Shown: in pieces, positions 11,393-21,812 of the stretch | Position numbering within the stretch: the stretch's first letter is position 1 | Layout: each line of letters begins with the position of its first letter | Origin: Catonia carolina | Lineage: Eukaryota; Arthropoda; Insecta; Hemiptera; Achilidae | Direction of reading: 5' to 3' | Length of the DNA: 64,000 nucleotides | Assembly: GCA_035578175.1 (NCBI GenBank) | Contig: JAQMRL010000010.1 | Coordinates: forward strand, 29,503,784-29,567,783 | Program-made: the position numbers and the translations under genes | The notes under the pieces: generated by a model | The model's database searches: none | Told to the model about the DNA's origin: nothing | What the model saw: only the letters and a program-made list of their open reading frames with translations

Positions 11393-12176
11393 CCAGCAAC
11401 CCCCGCTCGTTTCGCTTCACAGCAGCTAATGTAGGCCTCAATTAATTATTTTAAATCCTCTCTAAATACAATATTTGTGGTTTTGTTGCCCTGTGGCAGC
11501 AAAATAAATTGTTTTTCTGTACTTCCAGCTCTAAAAAGGCCGACATAATATAGTCATCCATGAGTGAAGGAAGCACTCTTGGAGTGAAGGAACACTCTTG
11601 TCTCTAATCGATGCCCACCGTTTAAATGCTTGTCCCTGCAATTTAACAGAATTGAATAGAATGCATAGAAGAATACCGATGGAAAAGAAAGAGACAGTTG
11701 ATATGTGGCTGAGATAAGAGGCAGTTATACGTGGGTGCGGTACGCAGAGTAATTGGAAATATATGACTCATTCCTGTCGAATGAAAACAAATATATGAAA
11801 TACAGTACAAAAATAAAAATTTTGAATATATCTGAATTTTTAATATTTTTTTTGGAATCGATTGTTATTCTTTGCGTTTTTCTATAAAATATAAAAGTTA
11901 AATCGTGTTTATAGCCCAAAAAATACACCACCCAGAGGACTTAGAAAAAATAAATGTGCTATGCACCCGATGGACTAAAACATGCGACATCGTCACAGTT
12001 TATGTTGCTTAACTCACTTAATTAAAGTTACTTAAAGTTGCGACATAGCCTATATTGATCAGGAAGCTCTAAGCTAAGCAACAATGAAAGATGTTTTTAA
12101 ATCAGTTTAGTAGTTTCTGAAATTACCTCATACAAACAAACGAATAGACATTTCTTCTTTATTATATTAATATAGA
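11393..12176 (-). mobile_element. Non-autonomous Helitron-like element, copy 1
   Basis: Read on the minus strand it begins A|TCTATATTAATATAATAAAG and ends near GCGGGGGTTGCTGG, close to the TC...CTAG ends of Helitrons. A GTTTGTTTGTATGAGG block lies just inside the 5' end. Copy 2 (26273-27049) aligns over its whole length, and 63180-63310 matches its 5' end. There is no Rep/helicase ORF. The Helitron assignment rests on termini only. Confidence 0.6.
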
Positions 12177-12194
12177 TAAAAAAATTAAGCAAAT

Positions 12195-12365
12195 AATCTT
12201 GCAACTTCATTGAAATTAAAAAATCCGGGATTTTTTTCCCAAAAGATTCTTTTACAATTTCAAAATTACTGTAATCAATATAATGGGCTAAATTATAGCG
12301 TCTTAAATAGTTATAATGACAATATTTTTGTTTTATTTCATTTTGAAATTATTAGTTCTTTCTAA
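12195..12365. repeat. Local duplication, copy 2
   Basis: The partner of 11025-11195 in direct orientation, about 1.17 kb downstream, with scattered substitutions. Confidence 0.75.
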
Positions 12366-12734
12366 TTTGCTAACATCAACTTAATATTAGCTTACAAAAA
12401 TTGACAACTCATTATGACATTGGTCATACATAAAATAATTATTTCAGTTCAAGCACTTGTAATTTTGTTTTTTTTCTCCCTTTTTTAAGAAAAAATACAT
12501 TAAGATTCTTATAACAGGAAAAAGATGACACATAAGTACAATACTTAAAAGTTAAACTAAAACCTTTTTACTCGTAATTACAAAATGTTCGGCCAACCAC
12601 TTATTTTTCAATCTATTATTATTTTTAACAAGAGTATGACACAAATTTTTTTTTAAATAATAGACTAAATGTATTTTTAGCTTTTATTTGTCATTGGTTT
12701 ATGATTGTGCACTTTGAACATCCGTGTTGTTGTT
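12366..12734. other. AT-rich intron DNA
   Basis: About 12675-12720 has a weak match to the start of repeat K (AGCTTTTATTTGTCATTGG). Nothing else is recognised. Confidence 0.4.
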
Positions 12735-13845
12735 TAGGTCATCAGCCAAAAGGCTAGTCTGAACCTATAGTCGTTTGCACGTTCAGTTGACACAATGTAT
12801 CTTAAAGGAATCGTCACTGCTATTAGCGCAACTAAAAACATCAATTAAAGGCATCTGGATGCGTATATAAATACATTTTTTAAACCTCTATAGAACACGT
12901 ATTTTTTAAGGTAGAACAACAATTCAAGTTTTGCTTAACAGAGAAAAAATTATGTATTATGTAAAATGTTTAATAAATTGTAAAATTAAAAAAAACCTGT
13001 AAAAACATTTTTTTTATTGGAGGAGCGGGAGGGTTTAAATGAATATCTTATCTATTTTACTGCAGACCTACTAATGCCTTCTCCACATTCCCTCGCCAGA
13101 CTTTTTAAACACTGCGTGATAAATGTAAACAAATGACGCAATCGGTTATTACAAATCTAAAAAATCTTTCCCAGTACAGTTATCGAAAAAATTTTACATT
13201 TGGAATCAGCATATGAAGTTGAGTATAAATTTATAGTGTTAATTATTAATTAATAGTCATACAGACTACTCTACATTATAAAGGAGGGGAATGTTATTGG
13301 TTAAAATGACATTGATTGATCTACAAAGCCGATGTTTGTGTACGTGCTAGTAGCGCAGTCAGAGCCCCATAACAAATACATTGTCCTACAGTGCTCTGTT
13401 GTGTCAACTGAACGGGCAAACGACTATAGAGGATTTGCTAAGTAAAATAAGGAGTGAATTGATTTACCATTGTCTTCCTCACTGAGTGGAAAAGTATGCT
13501 TATCAGCATAACTAGGACCTCTGAAAAAAATTTACTTTTCACCCTGGAAATGACACCTTCACTTCATTCACCACAGAGTGTGGCTGTAAAATGAAATTCA
13601 TTAATCTCAGAGGAGATAACTGTGACTAGTGTCTTTTACACCTGCCTCTTCTACCTACCTCTTCTGTTCTTAAATGCTTCAGTCATATAATTAGCTGATT
13701 ATATATAATAATATAATAATAATCATATCATATAATAATCATATAATTAGCTAATCAGAAAAATAACTATTTTTTGTAGCCCTGAAGCCAACAGATCAAG
13801 AGGAGATAATTTTACTCTCCATCTGCCTTTTATAGGTATTTGTAA
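12735..13845 (-). repeat. SINE-D, split by a TIR element
   Basis: The SINE-D terminus (12735-12770) and body (13424-13845) are one copy interrupted by the element at 12771-13423. Removing the insert and one CTATAG restores a continuous SINE-D. Confidence 0.85.
12771..13423. mobile_element. Non-autonomous TIR DNA transposon, 653 bp
   Basis: Terminal inverted repeats of about 24 bp: left TCGTTTGCACGTTCAGTTGA, right (reverse complement) TCGTTTGCCCGTTCAGTTGA, continuing CACA on both sides. CTATAG flanks both ends (12765-12770 and 13424-13429) as a target duplication. No ORF is present. The superfamily is not identified. Confidence 0.85.
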
Positions 13846-14700
13846 TACTTTAATGTATCAAATAACTACGAGTATATAAAAGTAAAATTCTAGACCAGAT
13901 AAATTTTGTTACAAGCATAATAATACATTCTCTTGTAATAATACATTACAGTACTAATAACCTATAATAAAATAATAAAAGTGTATCCATTTATTTATTT
14001 CATCAATGGTAAACAAATAACTCTTAAAATTAAAATACATCAACTGCAATTCAATTGAAAATTACGGCTCAATTAGGAAACCTCAAATTTACAATAACTA
14101 AACTATTAACCTTTGTTTTATCGAACTAGGACATACATTTTATTCAACGTTTTAACAAAAAAAAAAAAAGAAACTAAAATTACTTATTAAAACTAATCTG
14201 TTATTATTTTATAATAGTTATATTATTATTATTACAAACTTTATATATATAATTTTTAAAATATATGTTTATGTAATAACTTATCTTGTAAATGTATAAA
14301 TAAATAAAATAATAGTATTATATATCTACTTTATAGATAAAATATCTGTAAAATACCTTAAAGCAACAAACCTTAAAATTTGTTTAAAATGTTTGTTATA
14401 AAATATTGATAATATTCTGATAAAATATTATTTTTACATTGCGTTATTTTATATTACTGTAAAAATGGTTGTTTTTTGTTTACAGTGAAAAAAATCCTAA
14501 AAATCTTTATTTTACAGATTTTTAAAACACATTAAGTCATAATTTAAGAACACAAGGATTTTGTAACAGAATTAAGTAATTTACTCTATAATTATGTCAT
14601 GTATAATACATTACGGAACTTGTGAAGTGATATTATCTTTATAAAAGAGGCATTCATTTGACTCCGTGTGTTTTAGCAATACACCTACGATATAAATAAC
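13846..14700. other. AT-rich intron DNA, nothing recognised
   Basis: Very AT-rich sequence without coding or repeat signals. Confidence 0.5.
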
Positions 14701-15650
14701 GGGTGATTCAAAAAGAGCGCCGGTTTTTAAACGGCTGGTAAATTTTTGTTTATCGGTTGGCGACATTGTTAGACCTCATTTCTATTTCGGAGAACATTCC
14801 GATTGACGATTCAGTTGTAGTTTCTCTTGTTCGCAGTGTAGTACTCTCGCAGTCTGTGTCTAACCATGGAGAAGTTTACTATTGCACAACGAGTGTTAAT
14901 CGTCAAAACATTTTACCAGAGTGGAGAGAGTTATGCGGCTACTGCCAGGCGACTTCGCGGTACTCTAGGACGTAATGAAGCACCGAATGAATCAACAGTT
15001 CGCAGGCTCATGAAAAAGTTTTTTGAGACGGGTTCAACAGTCGACCTTAAAAGTTCTGGACGTCGTCGTTCTGGCCAAACTGAGCAGAACGTTGCGTTGG
15101 TTCGTGACAGTGTGGCTGTTAGCCCAGCAAAATCAATACGTCGCCGTTCTCAACAATTGGGTTTACGATGCTCTTCTGTACTGAGAATTCTTCGGTACGA
15201 TCTCCAATATCACCCGTATAAAATTCAGTTTCTGCACGAGAAACAATGTTGTTGCTCCGTGAACGGTTCCAGGATCGCATCATTTCTCGTAATTCTGACC
15301 AACAATGGCCACCAAGGTCGTGTGACTTGACGCCTTGTGACTTTCATCTTTGGGGTCATCTGAAGTCATTGGTGTATGCCAATAAACCCCGAAACATCAA
15401 TGACTTGAAGGAGGAAATTCGACGGGTTATCGGGCAAATGGAAGTCGAAACTTGTCGTGCAGTAATATCCAATTTCATGGACAGAGTTGATGCGTGCCAG
15501 CGCAGTAGAGGAGGACACATGCATGACATCATTTTTCATACATGAAATCGGAAGGTAAGATGAACTTGTTGATGTATTTATTTTCAGTTTTTCAATAAAA
15601 TAAATCTCTTAATTTGATATATCAAAACCGGCGCTCTTTTTTAATCACCC
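14701..15650 (+). mobile_element. Tc1-like DNA transposon with internal deletion
   Basis: Terminal inverted repeats: left GGGTGATTCAAAAAGAGCGC, right (reverse complement) GGGTGATTAAAAAAGAGCGC, both continuing CGGTTTT. At 950 bp it is shorter than an autonomous copy. It carries the broken transposase at 14866-15545. The right end abuts TATATA; the left end abuts TAAC, so the TA duplication is not clean. Confidence 0.85.
14866..15545 (+). pseudogene. Tc1-like transposase, N- and C-terminal parts, catalytic centre deleted
   Basis: The first frame (14866-15236) starts MEKFTIAQRVLIVKTFYQ and continues through paired helix-turn-helix regions (ATARRLRGTLGRNEAPNEST, SIRRRSQQLGL, VLRILRYDL), matching the N-terminal part of insect transposases of this type. 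A second, shifted frame (15246-15545) gives the C-terminal end: QWPPRSCDLTPCDFHLWGHL, with the last catalytic residue region, then LKEEIRRVIGQME. The first two catalytic acids lie in the missing segment between them. It cannot be an active enzyme. Confidence 0.82.
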
Positions 15651-15777
15651 TATATATGACTAAAGTAATGAATAACTTCAAAGTTTAAAACTAAGAACAC
15701 AATTTCCGTGTAGGTTTACTTTGATTATTTCAGTTTTTTTTTAGTATTTTCAGCGTTGTGATTGAGTTTATAGAATT

Positions 15778-16362
15778 TTATTTTGCCCATAACAGGCAGG
15801 TGGAGTGCTAAATTATTTAGACTCGATCTGCTAGTTCCAGGGCTACAAAAAATAGTTCTGTTTCTTATAACATGATCAGCAAAATATATGACTGAAGCAT
15901 TTAAGTACAGAAGAGGTAGAGGTGTAAAATACACTAGTCACAGTTATCTCCTTTGATAGTAATAGCCGGCCACATTGGCGTAGTTGGTAACGTGCTCGCC
16001 TCTCATCATCCGGTCTTGAGTTCGAATCCCATTCAGGCATGACATATTTTCATACATTACAAAAAATCATAACATCCTTCACCGTCTGCATTAGCAGTCA
16101 TTGCAGAACAGTCGTACGTTAATACAACAAAAAAAAGATAGTAATGAATTTTATTATACAGCCAGACCCTGTGGTGAATGAAGTGAAGGTGTCATTTACA
16201 CAGTAGAAAACGGATGCTTTTCGGAGGCCCGGCATGCTGATAAGGATACTTTTTCACTCATCGAGGAAGGCAATTGTAAACCACCTCACTCCTCGTTTTA
16301 CTAAGTAAAACATCTAGAGGTTCAAACCAGCCTTTCGGCTGATGACCTAAACAACACAGAAT
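15778..16362 (+). repeat. SINE-D, split by SINE-A
   Basis: SINE-D occupies 15778-15960 and 16141-16362. It is interrupted by the SINE-A at 15963-16137. Confidence 0.85.
15963..16137 (+). repeat. SINE-A inserted in SINE-D
   Basis: It has the tRNA-like head with GGCGTAGTTGGT and GTTCGAATCCC and the short-tail form. GATAGTAAT stands on both sides as the target-site duplication, proving that SINE-A inserted after SINE-D. Confidence 0.88.
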
Positions 16363-16389
16363 TTTATTAACGTAGGGCTACTTACTTTT

Positions 16390-16900
16390 GTAGGCTTTTT
16401 ACTTTCTCTTGCCCTATATAAATATTGAGTTTGAAGTTCCGGTTTTGACAGGAATTGGCCAAAACCAAAAGTAAAGAAATTAAAGTCGGAATTTATAAAA
16501 AAAGTAGTGTCATTCGATTCTTCTTAAAGAGTAGATACAGAAATCACTGGTTTTTGCCGGTATCGACCGGAAAGTGAAGAAATCAATGTCGGAATTCGGA
16601 AACTTGAATAGTATCATTCGATTCCGCTTAAGGAGTAAATACAAAAATCACTAATGGTTTTTTGCCGGTTTTGACCGGAAAGTGGTCCAAAACAGAAAGT
16701 CAAGCAATCAGTCAGATTTTGGAAACAAAAAAGTATCATTTGAATCCTTTTAAAGAGTAGATACAGAAATCACTAATGGTTTCTTGTCATAGGTCAAAGG
16801 GAAGCCTTTTTCTGTCTTACAAAAGCTAAGTGGACTTGATCTCTTACAATTTCTTTAGAAAAATTAGCAACCAGCCATGAGACGTGTCGTCTCATCAAAG
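16390..16900. repeat. Tandem repeat array, about 3 units of 110-125 bp
   Basis: The unit contains GAAGTTCCGGTTTTGAC, CCAAAACC(G)GAAAGTCAAG, a GTCGGAATTT block, GTGTCATTCGATTC and AGAGTAGATACAGAAATCAC. It recurs about three times with divergence. The array begins right after ACTTTCTCTTGCC, the terminus of repeat M. A second array of the same unit lies at 42060-42340. Confidence 0.75.
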
Positions 16901-17186
16901 GGATTTTTTAGAATAAGATTTATGAGGCATTAGCAAAGTGGAAAGAACAACCAGTCGATAGCCTATCTAGATGTGGATGGGGCTATTCAAGAGGGAGAGA
17001 GAGATGCCATCAAAGTCACATACGTTATGTTACTTAAAGGTTTTAAATCGAACTAAAACTATATCTTTGTTAAAAAGCATTCATGCGGTAGAATCGTGTA
17101 AAATATAATGATAAAAAATAGGTTTTTAAACAAGAATTCGGTTATTTATACCAAAAAGTGTTGTCCTCGTATGATAAATTAATCCT
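16901..17186. other. Unassigned intron DNA
   Basis: No recognised feature follows the array tail. Confidence 0.45.
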
Positions 17187-17425
17187 CTTTAGTTTTTACT
17201 TATTTATTTATTGGGAACTGTACGTTGTTAAATAAAATTCATTTTGATTGGATTTTCACTTTTTTTTGTTTTTAATTTGTGCTGACTTGAATTTGAACAA
17301 GACACCGAATATTCTTTGTTATTCATGGATAGATATAGACAGTAACCATGTCATTACGTAAGACTGTGTTACAACTTTGTATGAACTGGCTGACTGAGCA
17401 GTCGCAAAGGCTAATAAACAAATTA
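17187..17425 (+). repeat. Repeat K, copy 2
   Basis: It shares GGGAACTGTACG, TTCATGGATAG and GGCTGACTGAG blocks, in order, with 8461-8705. Diverged and non-coding. Confidence 0.5.
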
Positions 17426-17431
17426 AAAATT

Positions 17432-17762
17432 TTTTTTATTGTCTCTGTTGTGTATACGTTGCAATCTGTTCAATTCTGAACACCAAGCAATCCCATGACC
17501 AAATGAGATGAGGATGATGTGTATGACGTGTAAATGAGATGTAGTCTTGTACAGACCCAGGCCGACCATTCCTGAAAGAGTATGGTTAATTGAACTCCAA
17601 CCATCAAAGTATATCGGTCACCACTGTCTAGCATTCGAAATCCGTATAAAAGTAACTACCTTACTAAGGTTTGAACCAGGAACCTACGTCTCCGAAAATC
17701 AGCTGTTAAACAGCTGACTCGCGGCGACGACTTTACCTGTAGACCAACCCGGTGGGTTAATT
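17432..17762 (-). repeat. SINE-C, near full length
   Basis: Reverse orientation. It runs from the ACGTTGCAATCTGTTCAATT end to the head GACCAACCCGGTGGGTT. Moderately diverged from the 9532 copy. Confidence 0.85.
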
Positions 17763-18125
17763 TTTTCAATAAAATAAAATCTGTTACTCGTCTTCATCAA
17801 TCTGTAATGTGATATAAACAAATTTCATGTTAACTGTACGAAGATTGGAAATTTCTAGGAGAATTCTGCAATGACTTCGAAATTAAAACTCTTGTTAGGG
17901 ACGTTAATGGACTGTTAACTGTTCCTTTTAACTGTTTGTTAAAAAATATAATTCGGGAATGGGAAATAGAACTTGACAAGGAAGTACTATTAAATAAACA
18001 ACACATTGGAGGAACGGTATCAAAATTAACTCTCTTGCTTTTGCAGGAAATCATTTCTACAAAATGAAAACTGTGATACAACAAAAATGCACAAATGTTA
18101 CACGAACAAGCAAAAAAAATCATGA
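17763..18125. other. Unassigned intron DNA
   Basis: Plus-strand sequence is somewhat richer in codon-like structure than its surroundings but has no open frame or domain that I recognise. Confidence 0.35.
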
Positions 18126-18159
18126 TTGTATAGTACGTTCGGCGAAACGGTAGCTAAGG

Positions 18160-18490
18160 CTGTGCACTTTGGAGCGCGCACGGCCACAGATAAAGGCCAT
18201 AGATTAAGTAGATAAAGGGGCGCAGGTATCAACCAGGTCATCAAATTGATCATTTTCACTTTCTTCTCTAAATTTATCACTGCTACTTTCTTTATTATTA
18301 ATTTCAACCCGATCTAAGATATTGTCTACTACAAACTCCCTCTGAAAGTACTCACTTTAAACTTGTTTAACTTTGCTACACACGGCCTGCCATTCATCGT
18401 TTCCAATTCTTGAGAAAGCGTCATTACACAACTTGTAGTGCGCCGAGCGGTTGTCGCACTGATATTAGTAGATGGTCTCTATGAAATAAA
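18160..18490 (-). pseudogene. Possible decayed pogo/Tigger-type transposase tail
   Basis: On the minus strand, with frameshifts and a stop, the conceptual translation gives NDEWQAVCSKVKQV, then SEYFQREFVVDNI, then an acidic Ser/Asp/Glu-rich tail (KESSSDKFREESENDQFDD) ending near 18215. An acidic end after a W..V..HV.K-E-Y block resembles the C-terminus of pogo/Tigger transposases. The match is from memory of family pattern only and could be wrong. Confidence 0.25.
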
Positions 18491-19660
18491 TTGGCAACAC
18501 GTTTTGGAAGCAAGCATTCATATTTATTGCGATCAATGAGTATTCCTACAGCGTTTTACTTAGGCTTTACATCTCTTCTCCCTTAATCAGCCCTTTTCTT
18601 ATTAAAAGTTATCCCCATAAATAAATAACGGTATTAGAAATTTTCCCCAATAATGTTCTATTTAAATTTTGGTTGACACTGGTAATGTTAATTTAATTTT
18701 GTTGCCACTCACCAACATATACGCCCGACCACACCCAGACTGGTGTTTTTCCCATCTCAGCCTGCAGCCTTCCTTCTATGAGTCTCGAAAAGGTTGTGTC
18801 AGTTAATTTTGCGTCCCTTCCTTGACTCCCTAACAACACTTTGACAGAGGGAGAAAAGGAAGGTTCACCTAGTTACATCATTTGTGTGGTCGTAACCGGA
18901 CACCTCTATATAATCTTTTAAATTTCCTCTAACTACGTCAATAAATAAAATAAAAATAAAAATAAGTGATTAAGAAGAGATGTATAAGCTTTTACAAAAG
19001 TATAAAAAAAAAATCAAATTAGTTAAACAAAAGTCCATTGAAATTGCATGCACCACAAACTGATGAGGTTTTAGCAAAAACAACCACAGTCCAAAAAACG
19101 CCAATTTTAGTTATGCATGCCATCTTGTAGTAGTAATTGTAGGAATAACAGCGAGTTACATTAATACAATGTGTTAAAAATTAGCTGGGTTTGCAAGAAT
19201 AACTATATATAGTCCATCTTGTTTTATACAAAAATTGCCATAGTCCTTGGACTAAGGTTATTTTTGATCAAAATTATTATACTGTTCAAAAAAGTGTATC
19301 ATTTTCTTGGTTTCTTTAACGACGGTATAAAATAGAATCACCTAAAAATGATAGAAAACAAAGTGATTTCTTATTTTTTACCATTTTTCTGTTATAAATT
19401 GACTTTACTTTGGAAGTACAATAACACAGCAGGTAAACTTTTTGTCCGAAACAACCTTAGTCCGGGTTTTAATTTTAATTTTATTACTATTGGCTTTTAA
19501 TAGACGTTCAAATAATGACTTTTCCTTTCTCAAAAAGTATGCAGAATGAAGTTACCAGAGTATCGTGTGTGTAAAACAATAACAACAGACTGGAGGACTG
19601 TTTCAATCCTCCTGAAAATTTTTCATTTTTGGACTTAACTTGTTTTTACTAAAACCTCTT
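18491..19660. other. Unassigned intron DNA
   Basis: No supported gene or repeat relative within the window. Confidence 0.45.
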
Positions 19661-19664
19661 CAAT

Positions 19665-19775
19665 TGTATTACATCTTCAATTTTAAAAGTTACATTTCTC
19701 ATTGATACATAACTCGACTGGGTTGAGATCTGGGTGATAAGGCGGCAATCTGAGAGGGACGTGTTAGTTCATCGA
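19665..19775 (-). pseudogene. DDE_3 (IS630/Tc1-type) transposase fragment
   Basis: The minus strand encodes LPPYHPDLNPVEL, the signature around the last catalytic acid of IS630/Tc1-type DDE transposases. One frameshift later comes NVTFKIEDVIQL, which fits the helix that follows in this family. Flanking sequence is fully decayed. Confidence 0.65.
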
Positions 19776-21171
19776 AATGGTACTTTCTTTCGGTAGATTT
19801 ATATTTTTTAACGAGTTCGTACAACTCCGATTTCAACATTGAATCAGAGAAAGATAAAGTATATAATATAACATAGGATGTACAGTATACTAATATTTTT
19901 TAGTACGTTAAAATATTGGCTATCTTTGAAGTCTGCAGTAAAAGAATTCTCTGGGCTGCAAAAAGAGATCTAGAAATATCTAAATTTACTTGGTTGAAGA
20001 TCATCCTAGACGAGAAAAGAGTAGAATTTATATAAGAACGCGGAAAATAAAATGAAACTTTCTGACATAGAAGATAAAATCCGTCAATAATATTCTAATT
20101 AATATTACAAACAATGATCATGTAATTTCATGTCACGCTCCCGGCTTTATTTCACGAAATATCCAAATGTTTTTTTATAAGAAGGTCATAAGTTTGAAAA
20201 ATACAAAAATATAACTTTATACATCGAAAAACAATTTGAAACGTACCAATATTCAAAAAGATAATATTATATGTGCTTTCCTCAAGGTGAATATACTAAT
20301 TCGACAGTTCGGAGTCCGCGGAGTTCATGGCCTGAACTAAGAGAATAGAATGTTATGTTGTGACGTAACTGGAAGAGTATTTTGCTAAAGAAATATTCTG
20401 TTAGTGTAACTTGCCTTTTGGAAAACAAGTTTTTAAAATTACGTAGGTTAATGCAATTAAATATGAAAATCTTCTAATTTTATGTAAGGTGATTTTTAAA
20501 AGTATTACAATTAATATTAATAGTTAGGTATATCATAAAAAATTTGAACTTGCTTTAAAATTCTTTTTTTAATGCTACAATACCATATTTAAATAACAAT
20601 GATAGTTAAATTTTGCTTCCACTAAATTAAATACAAAATTGGTTCATAATTATTGTATAGAATATGTACTAGGAATTCAATTACAATAATTATTTTTTGT
20701 ATTTAAAAAAACTTAAATATTTTTTGATACATAAAATTGGATAATTCAGTTTAATTCATATAAGGAAAACTTCAAAATTATCATTGTTTTATGAACAACA
20801 TAACTAATTTTTATTCTTTCCTTGTTAAAGTAATTATCATTAATTCACTGCCTTATAAATCTAAATCAATTCAATATTTATCATTTTTATACAAGTACGT
20901 TCAAATAATTAATTAACAACACGTGTTACTGAAAAATAAACTCTTAAAAATAATAACGTAGCAAATAAAAAAAATTAATTGAATGTCCTCAATTAATGTT
21001 TTTTGGGGAATTAAATTTTCAAAAATCATTATAATTTGTGAATAGATCGTGCTCAGATATTTTTTTATCTTAAATTACATAATATAAAAAAGTAGATAAC
21101 CAATCTAGAAAGTCATCTTCTATTTTAGTAAAAGTTTTCTACAGAGTGATTTTTTTGAAGCCCTAATGCAT
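19776..21171. other. AT-rich intron DNA, nothing recognised
   Basis: No coding or repeat signals; several stops in all frames. Confidence 0.5.
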
Positions 21172-21378
21172 GTACGTTTCAATCTGTTCAATTTAAAAAA
21201 ATAAGTACTCCCATGATCCAATGAAATAACGATGATGGATGAAGTGTAAATGAGATGTAGTCTTGTACAGACTCATGCCGACCATTCCTAAGAGAGTATG
21301 GTTAATTCAACCTCAACCATAAAATAACACCGGTAACCACTGTCTACTATTCAAATCCGTATAAAAATAACTACAGTT
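21172..21378 (-). repeat. SINE-C, head missing
   Basis: Reverse-oriented SINE-C body, diverged, ending at AAAATAACTAC before the tRNA-like head. Confidence 0.8.
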
Positions 21379-21644
21379 GTTTCAAATTATAAAGATAGTA
21401 ACTTTTCCCCTGAGGGATGTTTTACATTTTTTTTAAACAATTTCCCTGTTTGAAATTTAAAATTTCCCTCTACAATATTGTTAATAGTTTTTATTACAAG
21501 TTTTAATTTATTTTTATTGATGTCATTCATAGTTATGTTACATAAAATATGTTAATAAAAAGTCTTATCTCCCAAAATTATGTTACATCATTAATATATT
21601 TATTTCAGAATACAGTTTTCAGGACGATGTAAATTATATTTTAC

Positions 21645-21812
21645 AATGGTTTAACGTCCGACTCTTCTGCAATTACTGCTAATGCAGACGGTGAAACATG
21701 AAATGATTTTTTTTGTAACGTATGAAAATATGCCTTGCCTGAATGGGATTCGAACCCAAGACCGCATGATGAGAGGCGAGCACGTTACCAACTACGCCAA
21801 TGCGGCCGGCAT
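21645..21812 (-). repeat. SINE-A, short-tail form
   Basis: The complement carries GGTTCGAATCCCATTCAGGC and the GCCGGCCGCATTGGCGTAGT head. TTACAATGGT flanks both sides as the target-site duplication. Confidence 0.88.

Noticed and set aside
15963..16050. tRNA genes (A- and B-box sequences here and at 32008, 57225, 55493, 56980)
   Set aside because: The tRNA-like heads recur with identical non-tRNA bodies and target-site duplications, so they are SINEs. I could not fold a full cloverleaf with a clear anticodon.
17830..18307. Two minus-strand frames of 69 and 97 residues
   Set aside because: No domain in the open frames. Only a different, broken frame gave a weak pogo-like pattern, which is listed separately at low confidence.
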